Below are positions 1 to 7,622 of a DNA stretch of 64,000 nt, piece by piece. Each line of letters opens with the position of its first letter. The stretch's first letter is position 1. Position numbers and translations under genes: made by a program. Below the pieces are notes generated by a model. It was given only the letters and a program-made list of their open reading frames with translations. It was not told the DNA's origin and made no database searches. Source of the stretch: Bacteroidota bacterium (lineage in GTDB: Bacteria > Bacteroidota > Bacteroidia > Flavobacteriales > Weeksellaceae). The stretch lies in assembly GCA_023458415.1 (NCBI GenBank), contig JAEWZO010000020.1, forward strand, positions 71,263-135,262, in the 5' to 3' direction.

Positions 1-332
1 TTGAAAGTTGCGTAAATCAAAGGTCTTGAACCAGCTGTCACCAAGATTTCATCAGTTGTATAATCCAAATTCCATCTTGATTTCAAATCTGCCGAAACAG
101 CTTTACGCAAACTCAAAAGCCCGTTTGCAGGCGGATAATTGGTAAGATTATTCTGATATGCTTTCTGAATTTCTTCTTTTAGAAGTTCGGGAATCGGATA
201 AATATTGGAGTTTAAATCTCCAATTGTAAGGTTCGCAATGGCCGCTCCCTGCGCTTTCATGTCGTTTACTTCATTTCCGATCTTTACAATTTCTGATCCG
301 ACAAGATTAGCGGCGAGTTTTGATACTTTCAT
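1..332 (-). CDS. PLP-dependent class I/II aminotransferase, N-terminal part
   Basis: The first ~110 codons of a leftward gene that runs off the window edge; the ATG is at 330-332. The translation opens MKVSKLAANLVGSEIVKIG, then has the N-terminal helix and the IGDLNSNIYPIPELLKEEI and YPPANGLLSLRKAVS segments usual in fold-type I aminotransferases of the aspartate/aromatic class, which move an amino group between an amino acid and a 2-oxoacid using pyridoxal phosphate. The lysine that binds the cofactor would lie beyond the edge, so substrate cannot be judged. It lies 62 bp after the phosphohexomutase gene and could be read from the same transcript. Confidence 0.8.
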   Translation of the reverse strand, partial: MKVSKLAANLVGSEIVKIGNEVNDMKAQGAAIANLTIGDLNSNIYPIPELLKEEIQKAYQNNLTNYPPANGLLSLRKAVSADLKSRWNLDYTTDEILVTAGSRPLIYATF

Positions 333-394
333 TTTTTATTAGATATGATATTAAGGGGATCTCAGATTGGTTCTCTGAAATCCAGATTCTTTAT

Positions 395-2128
395 TTATAA
401 ATTTAAGTCTGCTTTTACACGGTCGATTTTTTCGGACAGGACAACCAGCTTGTCTTTGAAATCCTGTTCCGAAGCAATTTCATCCTTCACCGAAACATAG
501 AACTTGATTTTCGGTTCGGTTCCTGAAGGGCGCACGCAAACTTTGGTGCCGTCTTCGGTATAATAAATCAATACGTTTGATTTCGGTATGTCATCCATCA
601 CAGATTTTTCGCCTGATGCAACGTTCAGTTTCGTCTGCTCCTTGAAATCTTTCAGAATGGCTACCGGCGAACCTGCAATTTCCTTCGGCGGATTTTCGCG
701 GAAGTCCTTCATCATCTGCTCAATCTGCTCAGCTCCTTCCCTACCTTTTCTTACCACGTTGATGAGGCCTTCGTAATAAATTCCGAGGTCTTTGTAGATG
801 TCGATCATGTATTTGAACATCGAACTTCCGTTCGCTTTGCACCACGCGGCAATTTCACACGCGAGAAGAATGGAACCGCAGGAATCTTTGTCCCGAACGA
901 AATCTCCGGTCATGAATCCGAAAGATTCTTCACCACCGCACACAAACTTTTCCTGAGCTTCGAAATCGCGGATCATTTTGCCTATCCACTTGAATCCTGT
1001 GAGTCCTACTTTGCAGTCAACACCGAATTTTTCAGCGATGTCATAGAAAACATCAGAAGTCACAATCGTAGAACCGATGAATTCCTTTCCTGTTATTTTT
1101 CCAGATTTTTTCCACTGATCAAGAATGTAATATGTCAAAATGGTGTTGGTCTGGTTCCCATTCAGAAGCTGCATTTCTCCTTCCAGATTTCTAACTGCAA
1201 TTCCTAGACGGTCACCGTCCGGATCGGTTCCAATCACGATATCCGCATTGGTAATTTTTGCCAGGTCCATTGCCATCTCAAGCGCAGCCGGTTCTTCCGG
1301 GTTTGGAGATTCCACTGTCGGGAAATTTCCACTTGGAATCATTTGCTCGCGAACGAGATCTATTTTTTTGAAACCGGCTTTTTCCAAAGCCTGCGGAACG
1401 GTTGTGTACGTGGTTCCGTGGATGGATGTGAATACAATGTTCAGATTGTCATATCCTGTTTTATCTTTTTGATAAAGTGAGTTTTCAATACAGGCATCGA
1501 TATACACCTGATCCTGATCTTCGCCTACCCATTCAATTAAATCATCGTTTCCGTTGAATTTAATTTTATCGAAATCCGTAGAATATACTTCCTTGATAAT
1601 GTTTTCGTCGTGAGGCGGAACCACTTGCGCACCATCATTCCAATATACTTTGTAACCGTTATATTCCGGTGGATTGTGAGATGCAGTTAGTACGATTCCG
1701 GCGTGACATTTCTTGTCGCGAACGGTGAAAGAAAGTTCCGGCGTCGGTCTGTGATCTTTAAAAAGCAAGACTTTGATTCCGTTCGCTGTCAATACATCGG
1801 CAACCAATTTCCCAAATTCTTTGGAATTATTTCGTACGTCGTAAGCAATTGCCACTTTCACTTCTTCATTCGGAAACTGCTGCAGCAAATAATTTGCAAG
1901 TCCCTGCGTTGCCTGTCCCAATGTATATCTGTTAAGTCTGTTGGTTCCAACACCCATAATTCCGCGCATTCCGCCGGTCCCAAATTCAAGCGAACGGTAA
2001 AAAGAATCATCCAAATCGGGCGATTTGGAATTGATAAGCATTTCTACTGCGGCTCTGGTTTCCTGATCGAAATTTTCACCAAGCCAAACTTTTGCTTTGT
2101 CGAGCGGAGTTACTGTATTGCTGTTCAT
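395..2128 (-). CDS. Phospho-sugar mutase (phosphoglucomutase/phosphomannomutase family)
   Basis: A 577-residue cytoplasmic alpha-D-phosphohexomutase, interconverting hexose 1- and 6-phosphates for glycan and nucleotide-sugar supply. All four family sites are visible: the phosphoserine loop TASHNPPEYNGYK (Ser about 150), the metal loop TDPDGDRLG (Asp 302, 304, 306), the sugar-binding GGEESFGF loop, and the C-terminal phosphate loop RPSGTEPKIKFYV. Length fits the long PgcA-like bacterial branch. The head-GIN lipoprotein gene ends 10 bp upstream on the same strand, so it is probably the downstream member of a run starting with the glycosyltransferase at 4222. Glucose versus mannose preference cannot be told from these motifs. 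Confidence 0.93.
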   Translation of the reverse strand: MNSNTVTPLDKAKVWLGENFDQETRAAVEMLINSKSPDLDDSFYRSLEFGTGGMRGIMGVGTNRLNRYTLGQATQGLANYLLQQFPNEEVKVAIAYDVRNNSKEFGKLVADVLTANGIKVLLFKDHRPTPELSFTVRDKKCHAGIVLTASHNPPEYNGYKVYWNDGAQVVPPHDENIIKEVYSTDFDKIKFNGNDDLIEWVGEDQDQVYIDACIENSLYQKDKTGYDNLNIVFTSIHGTTYTTVPQALEKAGFKKIDLVREQMIPSGNFPTVESPNPEEPAALEMAMDLAKITNADIVIGTDPDGDRLGIAVRNLEGEMQLLNGNQTNTILTYYILDQWKKSGKITGKEFIGSTIVTSDVFYDIAEKFGVDCKVGLTGFKWIGKMIRDFEAQEKFVCGGEESFGFMTGDFVRDKDSCGSILLACEIAAWCKANGSSMFKYMIDIYKDLGIYYEGLINVVRKGREGAEQIEQMMKDFRENPPKEIAGSPVAILKDFKEQTKLNVASGEKSVMDDIPKSNVLIYYTEDGTKVCVRPSGTEPKIKFYVSVKDEIASEQDFKDKLVVLSEKIDRVKADLNL

Positions 2129-2138
2129 GATGCTGTAT

Positions 2139-2840
2139 TTAGTCTAATTTTTTATTGTTAACCTTTGTTTTTTCTCCAATTTTTATGGCGCTGACCGGGT
2201 CGTTGTAGTATAGTAACTTTGCTGTATTTTCAACAGATCCTTTCAAAGAATCTGCAACATTCAGTTCGGAATAAGTTCCGTTTTTAGCAGTGAGATTCAT
2301 TACTTCAATTTTCCAGTAAGGCGCTATAACATTGGCTGTATCGCTGATTTTAAGCGTTGCGTCTTTTGTAGTACCGGTGAAATTAGCCAAGCTTGTATCG
2401 TGCATTTCGACCTCTGCTTTTCTGGAATTTAACGACCCAATAAATTTACCATTATTTTTTAAGTTAAGCCGAAAGTTATCCGTCTTAATTTCGCTGGAAA
2501 CATTCATTTCCACAGAATCGGAAATAGAAATTTTCTGCAGACCATATTTGGAATATACTGTGATGTTGTAGAAATCTACACCTTGCGTCGGACGTTTTTC
2601 GGTAATGCTGAGCGATTTATCCTTCACTTTAACCTTTAGATTATCTGCGACGTTTCGGTTGGTTTCTATATTAACAAAATTCTCAGTGCTTTTCACATAA
2701 AATACTCGGAATTTTCCAGAGAGATTGAGATCAGTAAACTCTTCAACTTTAAGGTCTTTGGAAACGATTTCACCTTTGGGAGTAACCTTTCCGCAGGAAA
2801 CGAGAATAAAACTGAAAGCCAATATTAAGAACAGTCTCAT
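2139..2840 (-). CDS. Head-GIN (DUF2807) domain lipoprotein
   Basis: A 233-residue predicted lipoprotein. The signal peptide ends in the lipobox LVSC (Cys about 16). The rest is short repeating beta-strands with DLNLSGKFRVFY and alternating N/D/S-rich turns, the pattern of the GIN/DUF2807 'putative auto-transporter adhesin head' family, a beta-helix common in Bacteroidota cell-envelope proteins of unknown role. Two residues after the Cys is a Lys rather than a run of acidic residues, so surface export is not implied. It sits 8 bp after the 136-aa membrane protein gene and 10 bp before the phosphohexomutase. Confidence 0.8.
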   Translation of the reverse strand: MRLFLILAFSFILVSCGKVTPKGEIVSKDLKVEEFTDLNLSGKFRVFYVKSTENFVNIETNRNVADNLKVKVKDKSLSITEKRPTQGVDFYNITVYSKYGLQKISISDSVEMNVSSEIKTDNFRLNLKNNGKFIGSLNSRKAEVEMHDTSLANFTGTTKDATLKISDTANVIAPYWKIEVMNLTAKNGTYSELNVADSLKGSVENTAKLLYYNDPVSAIKIGEKTKVNNKKLD

Positions 2841-2848
2841 TTTTTAAG

Positions 2849-3259
2849 TTAGTTTTTTAAGGTTTTGCTGAAGAAAATACTCAGTCGCTCATGATCTGCT
2901 TCTTTAAGCGGTCCCAATTCTCTTTTTTTACCGTTGTGCGTAACGGTAATTACTTTCCGGCTGAATAACTGTTTCTTGGTTGAAATATCTTTAATTTCAG
3001 ATTTTAGAATTTTTGTACTGATGTCAATTTTCAAAGCACCAAAAAACAACAAAATCCAAAGCAACATAAACAGTATGTAAACCCAGCTTGCAGAGATATC
3101 GAAACCGGAATTATAAAACTTAATAAAACCCCAAAGAAACCAAATACACGCAAGAACTATCTGCCCATTGCGCAGCGCTTTTCTTCGGTCTTTGATAAAG
3201 TAATGATCCTGTCGGTCTTCAATTTCAATATTCGAAACTATTACTGAACGGTTTTCCAT
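2849..3259 (-). CDS. Small membrane protein of unknown function
   Basis: 136 residues; ATG at 3257-3259. A basic N-terminal segment (KDRRKALRNGQ) is followed by two close membrane spans, about residues 32-50 and 58-77, and a soluble C-terminal part of about 60 residues rich in Lys and Ser. The shape, two spans then a small soluble domain, resembles bacterial PH-domain-like membrane proteins, but I do not recognise a named family. It lies 3 bp after the glycosyltransferase stop and 8 bp before the GIN lipoprotein, so it is very likely co-transcribed with both. Confidence 0.7.
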   Translation of the reverse strand: MENRSVIVSNIEIEDRQDHYFIKDRRKALRNGQIVLACIWFLWGFIKFYNSGFDISASWVYILFMLLWILLFFGALKIDISTKILKSEIKDISTKKQLFSRKVITVTHNGKKRELGPLKEADHERLSIFFSKTLKN

Positions 3260-3262
3260 TTC

Positions 3263-4222
3263 TTAAATCACTTCTTCGATATGATAATTTTTATGTTCAC
3301 GGTTGGTTCTGATGATCAGTTCGCCCAAAAATCCACCGATAAAAAGCAGCGATCCTAAAATCATCATCGTTAAAGCAATAAAAAACCACGGATTATCCAC
3401 TACTAGATTTCCATAAATTCCTCTGGAAACATCGATCAGTTTTGAAACTCCCAACCAAAGAGCCGAAAGAAAACCAATTATAAACATCACGGTTCCTACT
3501 GCGCCGAAAAAGTGCATCGGTCTTCCTCCGAAACGACTCACAAACCAAAGTGTAACCAAATCCAAAAAGCCGCGCACAAATCTTTCAGTACCGAATTTTG
3601 AAGTTCCGTACGGACGAGCCTGATGCTGAACCGGTTTTTCTGTAATATTTCTGAAACCTGCATTGGCAGCCAAAACAGGAATATAGCGGTGCATATCTCC
3701 GTAAACATCAATGGATTTCACGACCTGTTTTTTATAGGCTTTCAGACCACAGTTGAAATCGTGAAGTGTAACACCCGAAACTTTTCTAGCCGCTGCGTTG
3801 AAGAGTTTGGACGGTAAATTTTTAGTCATCACATTGTCGTAGCGCTTTTTCTTCCAGCCCGAAACAATATCGTAATTTTCATTTTTTACCATACTGTACA
3901 GTTCCGGAATTTCTTCAGGAAAATCCTGCAAATCGGCATCCATAGTGATTATGACATCGCCACTGGCTTTTTCGAAAGCGGCATGCAAAGCTTGCGATTT
4001 ACCGTAGTTGCGAGAAAATTTTATCCCATGAACCTGAGAATGCTGAACACGGAGATTCTCGATAATGCTCCACGAAAGATCGGTGCTTCCGTCGTCCACA
4101 AACCAAATTTCATAGGTCAAATTATTGCTGTTGCACACAGCATCGATTCTTGTAAACAGCTCTTCGAGAGATTCTTCCTCATTAAGAAGCGGTACAATTA
4201 CAGAAATATTGGGGTTATTCAA
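3263..4222 (-). CDS. Glycosyltransferase family 2, GtrB/dolichol-phosphate-mannose-synthase type
   Basis: 319 residues. The N-terminal GT-A domain (about 1-230) has the nucleotide-sugar site IVPLLNEEESLEELF, the WFVDDGSTD motif and TMDADLQDFPEEI with the metal-binding DxD. Two C-terminal membrane spans follow (about 232-256 and 272-297), as in GtrB-like enzymes that move a sugar from UDP-sugar onto undecaprenyl phosphate for lipid-linked glycan modification. The start appears to be TTG at 4220-4222: an in-frame TAG lies two codons upstream and no ATG is near the conserved N-terminus. First gene of the leftward run down to the phosphohexomutase. Confidence 0.9.
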   Translation of the reverse strand: MNNPNISVIVPLLNEEESLEELFTRIDAVCNSNNLTYEIWFVDDGSTDLSWSIIENLRVQHSQVHGIKFSRNYGKSQALHAAFEKASGDVIITMDADLQDFPEEIPELYSMVKNENYDIVSGWKKKRYDNVMTKNLPSKLFNAAARKVSGVTLHDFNCGLKAYKKQVVKSIDVYGDMHRYIPVLAANAGFRNITEKPVQHQARPYGTSKFGTERFVRGFLDLVTLWFVSRFGGRPMHFFGAVGTVMFIIGFLSALWLGVSKLIDVSRGIYGNLVVDNPWFFIALTMMILGSLLFIGGFLGELIIRTNREHKNYHIEEVI

Positions 4223-4268
4223 TGTCTAAATTTTAAATAACAAAATTACGGAATTTTGAAGGAATCTG

Positions 4269-4856
4269 CTAAGGTAATTCTGTTCTTCTCGTTCTGAAGA
4301 AACTTCCAAAAAACAGCGATAGAATCAGGAAAAATGCACAGTAACCTGCAAAGACGTAAGCAAAATAATTAAATGTGAACATATCTTCCTTTTTCTTTTC
4401 CTTTTCGGCAATTCTCATTTTGCCTTCGCTGTATTTGGTTTCAAGTTCTGCTTCTTCCGGACTGTTGGGTTTTACGATCTGTTTTGCTTTTGCGTATTCG
4501 TCTTCCAGCGAAGTTTTATAACTTTCGATGTACTGATAATTCAACAAATCTTTGGTGTCTTTGTCAACATAATTGATGTAGGCAAAAATCGTAAAAACCG
4601 AAAGTACCCCACCAAAAAACATCGGCATAAAAGAGCGACCGTACGCTTCGCGAAAGCCCACCGTTTTTTTCCATCGGCTGTACGTAGTAACGGAAAGATA
4701 GGCTCCGACCGCAAAAATAAATGGAACCAGAAATGCATTCAACGTAATTGAATTCCTGTAATAATTAACATCTCTGAAAAAAATATTGGTGATAAAAAAA
4801 GCAATCATTATTGCAATATATATCAGCAAACCAACAACATACATGTTTCTAAACAT
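4269..4856 (-). CDS. DUF4199 family membrane protein
   Basis: 195 residues with four predicted membrane spans (about 5-27, 38-60, 77-97 and 165-188) and a long charged cytoplasmic or periplasmic stretch with many Lys and Glu (about 100-160) before the last span. The arrangement with the motif KKTVGFREAYGRSFMPMF matches DUF4199, a Bacteroidota family of unknown role often encoded beside a GtrB-type glycosyltransferase, as here (46 bp away). It is divergent from the SRP RNA gene; only 64 bp separate its start from the RNA. Confidence 0.8.
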   Translation of the reverse strand: MFRNMYVVGLLIYIAIMIAFFITNIFFRDVNYYRNSITLNAFLVPFIFAVGAYLSVTTYSRWKKTVGFREAYGRSFMPMFFGGVLSVFTIFAYINYVDKDTKDLLNYQYIESYKTSLEDEYAKAKQIVKPNSPEEAELETKYSEGKMRIAEKEKKKEDMFTFNYFAYVFAGYCAFFLILSLFFGSFFRTRRTELP

Positions 4857-4871
4857 CAGCTCTTTACTTGA

Positions 4872-4899
4872 TTTTGAATTTTGAATTTTGAATTTTGAA
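4872..4899. repeat. Four tandem copies of TTTTGAA
   Basis: Four exact 7-bp units at 4872, 4879, 4886 and 4893, followed by a degenerate fifth (TTTTTG). Each unit carries a TTTG, the -33 element of Bacteroidota promoters, so the tract offers several -33 sites in front of the SRP RNA -7 box. Variation in copy number would shift the spacing. Confidence 0.8.
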
Positions 4900-4916
4900 T
4901 TTTTGCCTTATCTTTG
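4887..4916 (+). promoter_or_regulatory. ffs: SRP RNA promoter
   Basis: A TTTG at 4887-4890 is 18 bp from a perfect -7 box TATCTTTG at 4909-4916, and the RNA 5' end is predicted five bases later at 4921. Spacing and sequence fit the flavobacterial housekeeping sigma consensus. Confidence 0.75.
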
Positions 4917-4920
4917 CACC

Positions 4921-5013
4921 GGCAAGTCCTAAACAACCAGCTCCTGAAAATCCTCCAGGGTGGGAACGCAGCAAAGGTAATCGGTTGTAGCGGTGTGATT
5001 TAGGTAGCTTGCC
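4921..5013 (+). ncRNA. ffs: Signal recognition particle RNA, small bacterial type
   Basis: About 93 nt. The ends pair as GGCAAG (4921-4926) with CTTGCC (5008-5013), then TCCTAAA with TTTAGG. The apical SRP54-binding domain is recognised by the conserved asymmetric-loop sequence AGGGTGGGAACGCAGCAAAGG. With Ffh it forms the particle that targets nascent membrane proteins to FtsY and the Sec translocon. A T-rich tract from 5014 onward should end transcription; it overlaps the poly-Lys end of the opposing gene. Confidence 0.92.
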
Positions 5014-5018
5014 ATTTT

Positions 5019-5804
5019 TTATTTCTTTTTTTCTTCAATTATATCTTCCAGCAATTTTACGTGACCCCAGTTTTCGCCAGTTTTGATGCGGTGAATCTGC
5101 ATGTCCGAAACTTTAAAGCGCTGCGCAAGTTTACGAAGTGAATCTCCTTTTTTCAGTCTTTTCTTAATTGTTAAAACTTCATTTTCCGAAAGTTTTGAAC
5201 TTCCCACAACTGGTCTTTCTTCCATAAACTGTTTGCGGAAAGAAAACAGAATATTCTTAGGATGCTTCTGGTAACGATCGTTCAACTCTTCCTGGCTTGC
5301 CCAAGCCAAGTTTTCCACTTTGTTATTTTCTTTGTCGAAATCTTTATGAATGATGAATTTCTGATCTTCGTTTTCCGGAGCATCCAGGAAAAGCTCGGCT
5401 ACAGCTTTATGCTTCAGAATTCCAAGGTTAATCACTCTTTTTTTATCGATTCGGTGATTGAGTTTTTTTCTTTTCTGAACCAGTACATCTCGGTTTTTAC
5501 GCAGTTCCGTTTTATTGGCAATATTGCGGATTCCGTTGCCTAATGCTTTTATTTTAGAATTAAGATCATCAATTTCTGTCTGAAGCGCTTCAAGTTTATT
5601 GGTATCTGCTTCAGATCTTTTTCGGAAAAGTTTAATCCGTACAATCGGGAAACCTCCCTGCACAGTACCTTTAATCACTCTCCCCGCAGGAAAGTGTGAA
5701 TTGAATGTTTTGATGTTCCCAAGGTTTGAAACTTCAACTCTGTAGTGGTTTTCGAATTCAAAATCCAGTGGATATTCTTTCCAAATTTCTTTTCTTCCGA
5801 TCAT
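5019..5804 (-). CDS. NUMOD4 / HNH-endonuclease-like protein with C-terminal HTH
   Basis: 261 residues. The N-terminus has a NUMOD4 motif (EYPLDFEFENHYRVEVSNLG), a DNA-binding segment of homing and phage HNH nucleases. A Lys/Glu-rich coiled-coil of about 60 residues (60-125) is inserted before a degenerate HNH_3 core: KHKAVAELFLDAPENED then IIHKDFDKENNKVENLAWAS keeps the His and the NN...ENL.W pattern but has Ile where Asn usually precedes His. The C-terminus (about 205-250) is a helix-turn-helix with SLRKLAQRFKVSDMQIHRI. It is free-standing, not in an intron. It may be a nuclease remnant used as a DNA-binding protein; no function is claimed. Converges on the SRP RNA. Confidence 0.75.
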   Translation of the reverse strand: MIGRKEIWKEYPLDFEFENHYRVEVSNLGNIKTFNSHFPAGRVIKGTVQGGFPIVRIKLFRKRSEADTNKLEALQTEIDDLNSKIKALGNGIRNIANKTELRKNRDVLVQKRKKLNHRIDKKRVINLGILKHKAVAELFLDAPENEDQKFIIHKDFDKENNKVENLAWASQEELNDRYQKHPKNILFSFRKQFMEERPVVGSSKLSENEVLTIKKRLKKGDSLRKLAQRFKVSDMQIHRIKTGENWGHVKLLEDIIEEKKK

Positions 5805-5877
5805 AATTCATTTCATTTAAATAAATACATCCAACAAAGATAGCAAAATAACGTTACACTATTTGCGAAGTTAAAAT

Positions 5878-6558
5878 TTACATCTCAAACTCCTCTCCTA
5901 ACTCAGGCAAGGAAAAATCGATCCCTTTATCTCCAAAGATTTTATGGGCTTTGTGATGATCAATGCTGATTGGCGGGAAAGTATCAAAATGACATCCGAT
6001 GACGCGTTTGGTTTTCAATAATTCATCGGATGCAAATGCTGCTTTTTCTGCACACATGGTGTAATGTCCACCAACCGGAAGTATCGCCGCCGAAATCTCA
6101 CCATAAAGCTTAGGAAAAACAGCCATATCAGCAATTACGCCGGTATCTCCTGCGAAATAAATGTTCTTGCCTTCGAAACTGAAAATATATCCAGAAGGCA
6201 CTCCTCCGTAAGTTCCGTCCGGAAAACTTGAAGTATGCGATGCCGGAACCATCGTAATCGTAAGATCGTCGATTTTATAGGAACCGCCAAGATTCAGGTC
6301 GATACTGTTTTCGTGCTCAAAATATCCGCAGACTTCCGGCTGACCAATAACCGCCGCATCAGGATGATTTACCAACACTTCGCGAACATCCGCCGTGTGA
6401 TCTTCGTGTGCATGCGTAATCAGAACATAATGGATTTCCTGAGCTTCGATATCGAAACCTGATTTTTCCTTTTGAAAATTATAAAAAGGATCGGTTAAAA
6501 TATTCTTACCGTTGTACTTGAACAGAAAACAGTTCTGTCCTAGGAATTTGATTTTCAT
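5878..6558 (-). CDS. Metallo-beta-lactamase-fold hydrolase, UPF0173 family
   Basis: 226 residues, the usual length for UPF0173. Metal-binding motifs are visible in order: THAHEDHTAD (HxHxDH, about 49-54), GGHYTM, the AGDTGV Asp, and GCHFDTFPP. These bind two metal ions in the MBL fold; the natural substrate of UPF0173 proteins is not established. It is 27 bp after menA on the same strand and may share its transcript. Confidence 0.88.
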   Translation of the reverse strand: MKIKFLGQNCFLFKYNGKNILTDPFYNFQKEKSGFDIEAQEIHYVLITHAHEDHTADVREVLVNHPDAAVIGQPEVCGYFEHENSIDLNLGGSYKIDDLTITMVPASHTSSFPDGTYGGVPSGYIFSFEGKNIYFAGDTGVIADMAVFPKLYGEISAAILPVGGHYTMCAEKAAFASDELLKTKRVIGCHFDTFPPISIDHHKAHKIFGDKGIDFSLPELGEEFEM

Positions 6559-6585
6559 TTTTACTTTATTTCGTTAGTTAATATT

Positions 6586-7518
6586 TTAATTAAAATAATT
6601 GAGTCCTACCGCAAGCAAAACTGATGTTGTTAAGGTAAGAATTCCAATTTGTTTCAGGAAAGGGTCGAGTTTTCGAGGTTCTTTGGTTTGAATAATTCTT
6701 CTTCGCAAACCTGCCATTGGAAACAGCATCACCATCACAATAAATGCGTAATATTTTTGCCGAGTGTGCAGCCCATTCATCATCAGAAAAATTAAAATGA
6801 GAATAATCGGTAATTGTAGCAAAACCATCTCGTAAATCATCGCATTGCGGTAACCGAGGCGCAGTGCAAATGTTTTCTTCCCGGAAAGTCTATCGCTTTC
6901 AATATCGCGCATATTATTGAGATTGAGCACTGCTGCAGTCATCATTCCTACCGCTGTTGCAGGTAAAAGAATGTCCCAATGAAATTCCTTAGTAAAGAGA
7001 AAATAGCTTCCACAAACCGAAACCAGACCGAAAAAAATAAAAACCATCATATCGCCCAATCCCAGATAACCATAAGGTTTTTTGCCCACTGTATAACCGA
7101 TTGCTGCTAAAATACAGGCTACTCCCAAACCCACGAAAGTATAAAACTCATTCATTAAACCTTCCTTGAAAAACGCTTGATACAACAAAGCGACGGTTGC
7201 AGCCAAAGACAAAACCGAGAACAGAATTACCGCATTTTTCATTTGCGAAGCGGAAATTTTTCCGGAAGCTACGGCGCGCTGTTCGGCTTCGGTAACTCTT
7301 AAGGCATCAGTTCCTTTTACGCCGTCGCCATAATCGTTGGCAAAATTGGATAAAACCTGATAAAGCAAAGTAACCAGCAAAGCAAGAGCGAAGATTGTCC
7401 AGTCCCAACTTCCGCCGTTTTCAGTAATCCGCCATCTTGCAATAAAAGAGCCCACGATAATTCCGCTGATAGAAAGCGGTAAGGTGCGGAGACGTGCCGC
7501 ACTGATCCAGTCTGTCAT
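6586..7518 (-). CDS. menA: 1,4-dihydroxy-2-naphthoate polyprenyltransferase
   Basis: 310 residues, a polytopic UbiA-superfamily enzyme that attaches the polyprenyl tail to 1,4-dihydroxy-2-naphthoate in menaquinone synthesis at the inner membrane. The first Asp-rich motif is NFANDYGDGVKGTD (about 61-75) and the second is NNMRDIESDRLSGKKTFALRLG (residues near 201-222), both typical of MenA. About eight to nine membrane spans. A -7 box (TACTTTTG, minus strand, 7538-7545) sits about 20 bp before the ATG, so it is likely transcribed separately from the T9SS gene. menB lies 1.8 kb upstream on the same strand. Confidence 0.92.
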   Translation of the reverse strand: MTDWISAARLRTLPLSISGIIVGSFIARWRITENGGSWDWTIFALALLVTLLYQVLSNFANDYGDGVKGTDALRVTEAEQRAVASGKISASQMKNAVILFSVLSLAATVALLYQAFFKEGLMNEFYTFVGLGVACILAAIGYTVGKKPYGYLGLGDMMVFIFFGLVSVCGSYFLFTKEFHWDILLPATAVGMMTAAVLNLNNMRDIESDRLSGKKTFALRLGYRNAMIYEMVLLQLPIILILIFLMMNGLHTRQKYYAFIVMVMLFPMAGLRRRIIQTKEPRKLDPFLKQIGILTLTTSVLLAVGLNYFN

Positions 7519-7578
7519 TTAAAAAATCAATTTCATACAAAAGTAGAGAATTATGACGAGTGCAGAAAACAACAAAAA

Positions 7579-7600
7579 AACTGCTTATTTCTAAGCAGTT
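7579..7600 (-). terminator. Rho-independent terminator of the T9SS cargo gene
   Basis: Perfect 9-bp stem (7579-7587 with 7592-7600), loop of four, followed on the minus strand by a run of T (7572-7580). Lies 23 bp after the stop of the gene at 7623. Confidence 0.85.
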
Positions 7601-7622
7601 TTGAATTATATGAACCTTGAAT

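Noticed and set aside
1140..1472. Long rightward ORFs inside the phosphohexomutase gene and similar shadows in other genes
   Set aside because: They lie antisense within genes with intact motifs, have no promoter or ribosome-binding context, and the composition expected of reverse reading of biased codons.
4857..4920. TTTTGAA units as a CRISPR-like array
   Set aside because: Units are directly joined, 7 bp, with no spacers, and no cas genes are present.
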